A stretch of 64,000 bases of DNA from Sipunculus nudus (Eukaryota; Annelida; Sipuncula; Golfingiida; Sipunculidae). The position numbers and the translations under genes are program-made. Below, in pieces: positions 61,337 through 64,000 of this stretch. A model generated the notes under the pieces. The model worked only from the letters and a program-made list of their open reading frames with translations. It did not search any database and was not told the DNA's origin. The stretch is from contig CM049320.1 of the NCBI GenBank assembly GCA_026874595.1, positions 16,816,988-16,880,987 on the forward strand, in the 5' to 3' direction. Within the stretch, counting starts at the first letter, position 1, and each line of letters starts with the position of its first letter.

Positions 61337-64000
61337 TCAGTTTTCGCCTTTATCTTGGTTCTGGATTTCCCTATAACCCCCTTCCATAGTTGCATGGGAT
61401 ATGATCAAATGGTTCTTGATTTCTGACTCACTGTTGCTAGCCCACATACAGAACAGACACTCGAATCTGATGTCCTTCCCTTCAAGACTGCTTGTACTAC
61501 TTACTTTCAAAAGCATCCGTGCCGAGACTCGGTGAACTATTCGGATCACCGTCGGCGACAGGACATAAATGCGTTTCATTTGTGATCTCTGTAAAACTTA
61601 TGCTAGCACACTGCGGTACAGGGCACAGATAGATGGTCGCCCGTTTACGCAGAAGTTTTTGCTTGTAATCATTAAATTTTGGAATTGCTGTTGGATGCAG
61701 CTTGTGGAGATGGTCCTTCACCTCGTATATTCCATTCATCCTGTGGTCACAATAGAGACAATTAAAACGGTTCACGATGGAGTTGTATTTGCCAAAAGAA
61801 TTTCTGTCAAAGTTAGAAATAGTCATTTCACGTTTATAGTAGGTTGACATTGGAATATCACCTGTCATCACCTTCGTCATGCGTTTTTGTTTTTTTCTTT
61901 TTCTTTGGACGCGGTTTACCACCAGAGACCACTCGGCCTGCTGATATTCCCGGTTCTTGGCTGCTGCCTTTCGAGTATTCAGCACTTATCCTTCGTTTGG
62001 AGCTACCACTATCGACCACCTTAGTTTCGCTATCAATGCCATGACTTCGTTTCAGCGAACTTCTTTTGGATGAATCATGCTGCATTTCATAATCTTCGGA
62101 AGCCCCATCTTGGAGAGGGTCCTCAGGTTCTTTTTTGGTCTCATACATGACAGAGGAATTCGTTTCATCATCGTCACTGCCACTGCCACCATAACTACCA
62201 GGTTGTTTCGCCTGGCTTGGCCCAACAAAGCTGCTCTCGCTGCTTTTTCGCGTGGGCGCATTTTCATGAATGAGAGTTTTCGAATGGCTGTCATCTATGT
62301 CGGATTCTTTAGCAAATGACTGTTTCGACACGCTTTCTTGAATACGATCGAAAAGTTCTCTTTGGCTTTCTGTTATATGGTTGTGCATGGAAAACTCCGA
62401 GCTTTCCCCAGTCACAAAAGAACAGTCCTCCTGTGGGCAGTAAAATATATGAGCAGGCTGCCTGGCAGCTCTCATGTTCAGGTCAATACCTACAGGGAAA
62501 ACAGTTGAATGAGCTTGTCGTAAATGGGTTTTCAGGTCATCTTTGGTGAACGTTGGCAAAGAGCAATGGTAGCACATAAACGGCATTGAATACAACTCAT
62601 TATGAGGCGGTTGCCACTCTTCTCTTTCCTCCTCATACTTCGTCTTTCTGATCTTCTTTACCGCAGTTCCTTTCCTGTCACTGAGCGATTTCTTCATTTT
62701 CTTGGGGTTTGGATTATAATCAACATCTGAATACCACGCCTCTTGTCCAGAATCATTTCCTTGAGGGGAATGACTCGCAGGGGATTCAGAATTTCTTTCC
62801 GTGATGCCAGGTTTAGAAGCAGCACCGTCCACAGAACACTGAGAGCTTCCAGTCGCCCATATTGCTTGCTTTTGTTCATCCACAATTTCCCATTTCTGTG
62901 AGCCTTTAATCTTTGATTTGGGCCTCAACCATGTCACATACTTCTTCAGACTGTCTGGAAGGAAGTACTCGTCGGCATGAGACAGTGCAAGGTGGAACTC
63001 CATAGCTTCCCTCCTCCGGATAAATTTGTTACATCTTGGAACTTTACAGAAACCAATAAGATACACAGTTCTTCTTTCTCTTGCTTTGATATCAACACAA
63101 AACCATTCTCTCAAATCAGTGTGTTCGGTCGCAAGATGTGCTTTCATATCTGACAACATCGGCACTTTAAATGAACAGTTTTTGCATTTGAAAGGACCAA
63201 AAGGGCGAGGACTTCTTTTTAATGGAACAAACTTTTTGGTTGGCACCTTTTGGGCACGCATCGTGATCGGAATGGCCACCTGGCAATTTTCCTCTTCTCC
63301 TGTCCATTCAACTAATGATCCCGGGTTTGCAGGAAACCCTGGAGAGCTTCGCTTTCCATATAACGACGTTTTGATGGAACCCCTGATACCTGTTTGACCT
63401 AAATCATCGCTGGATTTTATTAAAACAGAACTTGTAGCTTTACTCACAGGATAGCCCTTGCTTACTGTCTGTTTCTTCTTTTTTATCGCTTTGCTTTTCT
63501 TTTTAGTCCAACCAAGTGGCTTTATAAGTCCTGCACAATGTTTGCTGAGAGAAAACTTATCACTGTGTGCAATGCCATAGTGTACAATCAGAGTGGAACG
63601 TTTTCTTACGAATGCGTTGCAGTATGGTTCAAAACAGAAATACAAGAGGCAATTTTTACGATGATGTTTGGCTCTGAGGTCTGTACAATATAGATCTCTC
63701 TTAGATTTGTGCTGCTTTACTAAATGTACCTTCATTTTCTCCAGATCACCCACTTTATATTTACATGACTTGCATCCAAACGGTCCCAATGGGAGAGATC
63801 CTGTTCTCACTGGTAAATACATGATTGCGCCACCTTTTCCCCTTGCCACCACGGGCACAGTAACGACTATATTATTATCTTCTCCAGTCCATTCCACCAG
63901 GGGAGTTGCGAGCATCCAAGTTTCTTCTTCTGGAGTAGGTTTTAACACGGGGGGCCATCTATTTCCTTCTTTACTGACACACAATTCCAGCTTACCCGTG
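61337..64000 (-). CDS. Multi-C2H2 zinc-finger protein, tandem two-finger modules; 5' end outside window, frame broken twice
   Basis: Open to the right edge of the window with no in-frame ATG at the edge, so the start is missing. Counting from codon 63984-63982, the first 708 codons hold fingers at 71-92, 117-140, 267-288, 313-336, 471-492 and 516-539. Odd fingers are CX2CX12HX4H. Even fingers are CX4CX12HX4H, but the sixth has Glu in place of the last His. Two modules share a lead-in LVEWTGE...PFGPF. Lysine-rich stretches (161-171, 690-700) look like nuclear localisation signals, and acidic and serine-rich linkers lie between. The frame ends at 61858, but a further two-finger module (NRFNCLYC..., about 61520-61800) and a last finger (IRFECLFC..., about 61375-61455) continue in shifted frames, ending in GEN and stop at 61337. 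Probably a DNA- or chromatin-binding nuclear protein. No named orthologue is recognised. Confidence 0.8.

Overview
The window is AT-rich metazoan nuclear DNA. It shows spliced genes with GT-AG introns, tRNA-derived SINEs, a LINE remnant, DNA transposons with target-site duplications, and many (AT)n microsatellites. The repeat style suggests a mollusc, most likely a bivalve: TGACCTTTGACCT-bearing tandem repeats and element tails rich in GACGGAC and CAGACAGAC. This assignment is an inference from repeat style, not a phylogenetic test.

Two protein-coding loci are firm and both lie on the minus strand. (1) 35537-55189 is DDOST (OST48), the 48-kDa subunit of the oligosaccharyltransferase complex. 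Ten exons could be placed, each with GT-AG borders and matching phases, for a 438-aa product. Exon 2 carries one extra base that breaks the frame. (2) 61337-64000 is a multi-C2H2 zinc-finger gene built from repeated two-finger modules. Its 5' end is beyond the window, and its frame is also broken twice, each time in the sense of one extra base (or by a very short intron). Three +1 breaks in two conserved genes point to residual indel errors in the assembly, although real lesions cannot be excluded.

Layout. 1-10.9 kb: mostly featureless AT-rich DNA, two SINE copies (2.05-2.43 kb) and one candidate plus-strand terminal exon (2810-3000). 10.96-23 kb: a large unit present in three direct copies (10.96-15.41, 17.41-19.25, 19.25-22.97), each with (AT)n tracts at corresponding places and individually decorated with a SINE or MITEs. 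23.5-26.3 kb: a tandem ~330-bp repeat split by a 2.04-kb hAT-like element with 8-bp target-site duplication. 26.75-27.5 kb: a decayed LINE reverse transcriptase. 28-31.5 kb: microsatellites and weak exon candidates. 31.6-34.7 kb: a 3.1-kb insertion carrying a tandem array with five perfect nuclear-receptor DR1 motifs. 35.5-55.2 kb: DDOST. Its first intron (11 kb) is a nest of foldback elements, a pogo/Tigger-like element, an inverted repeat pair, and a nearly identical tandem duplication (A-B-A'-x-B'). 55.2-61.3 kb: intergenic. 61.3-64 kb: the zinc-finger gene.

The two genes have no evident functional link. DDOST acts in N-glycosylation at the ER membrane, and the zinc-finger protein is probably nuclear. 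No tRNA or rRNA gene, CRISPR array or operon was found.
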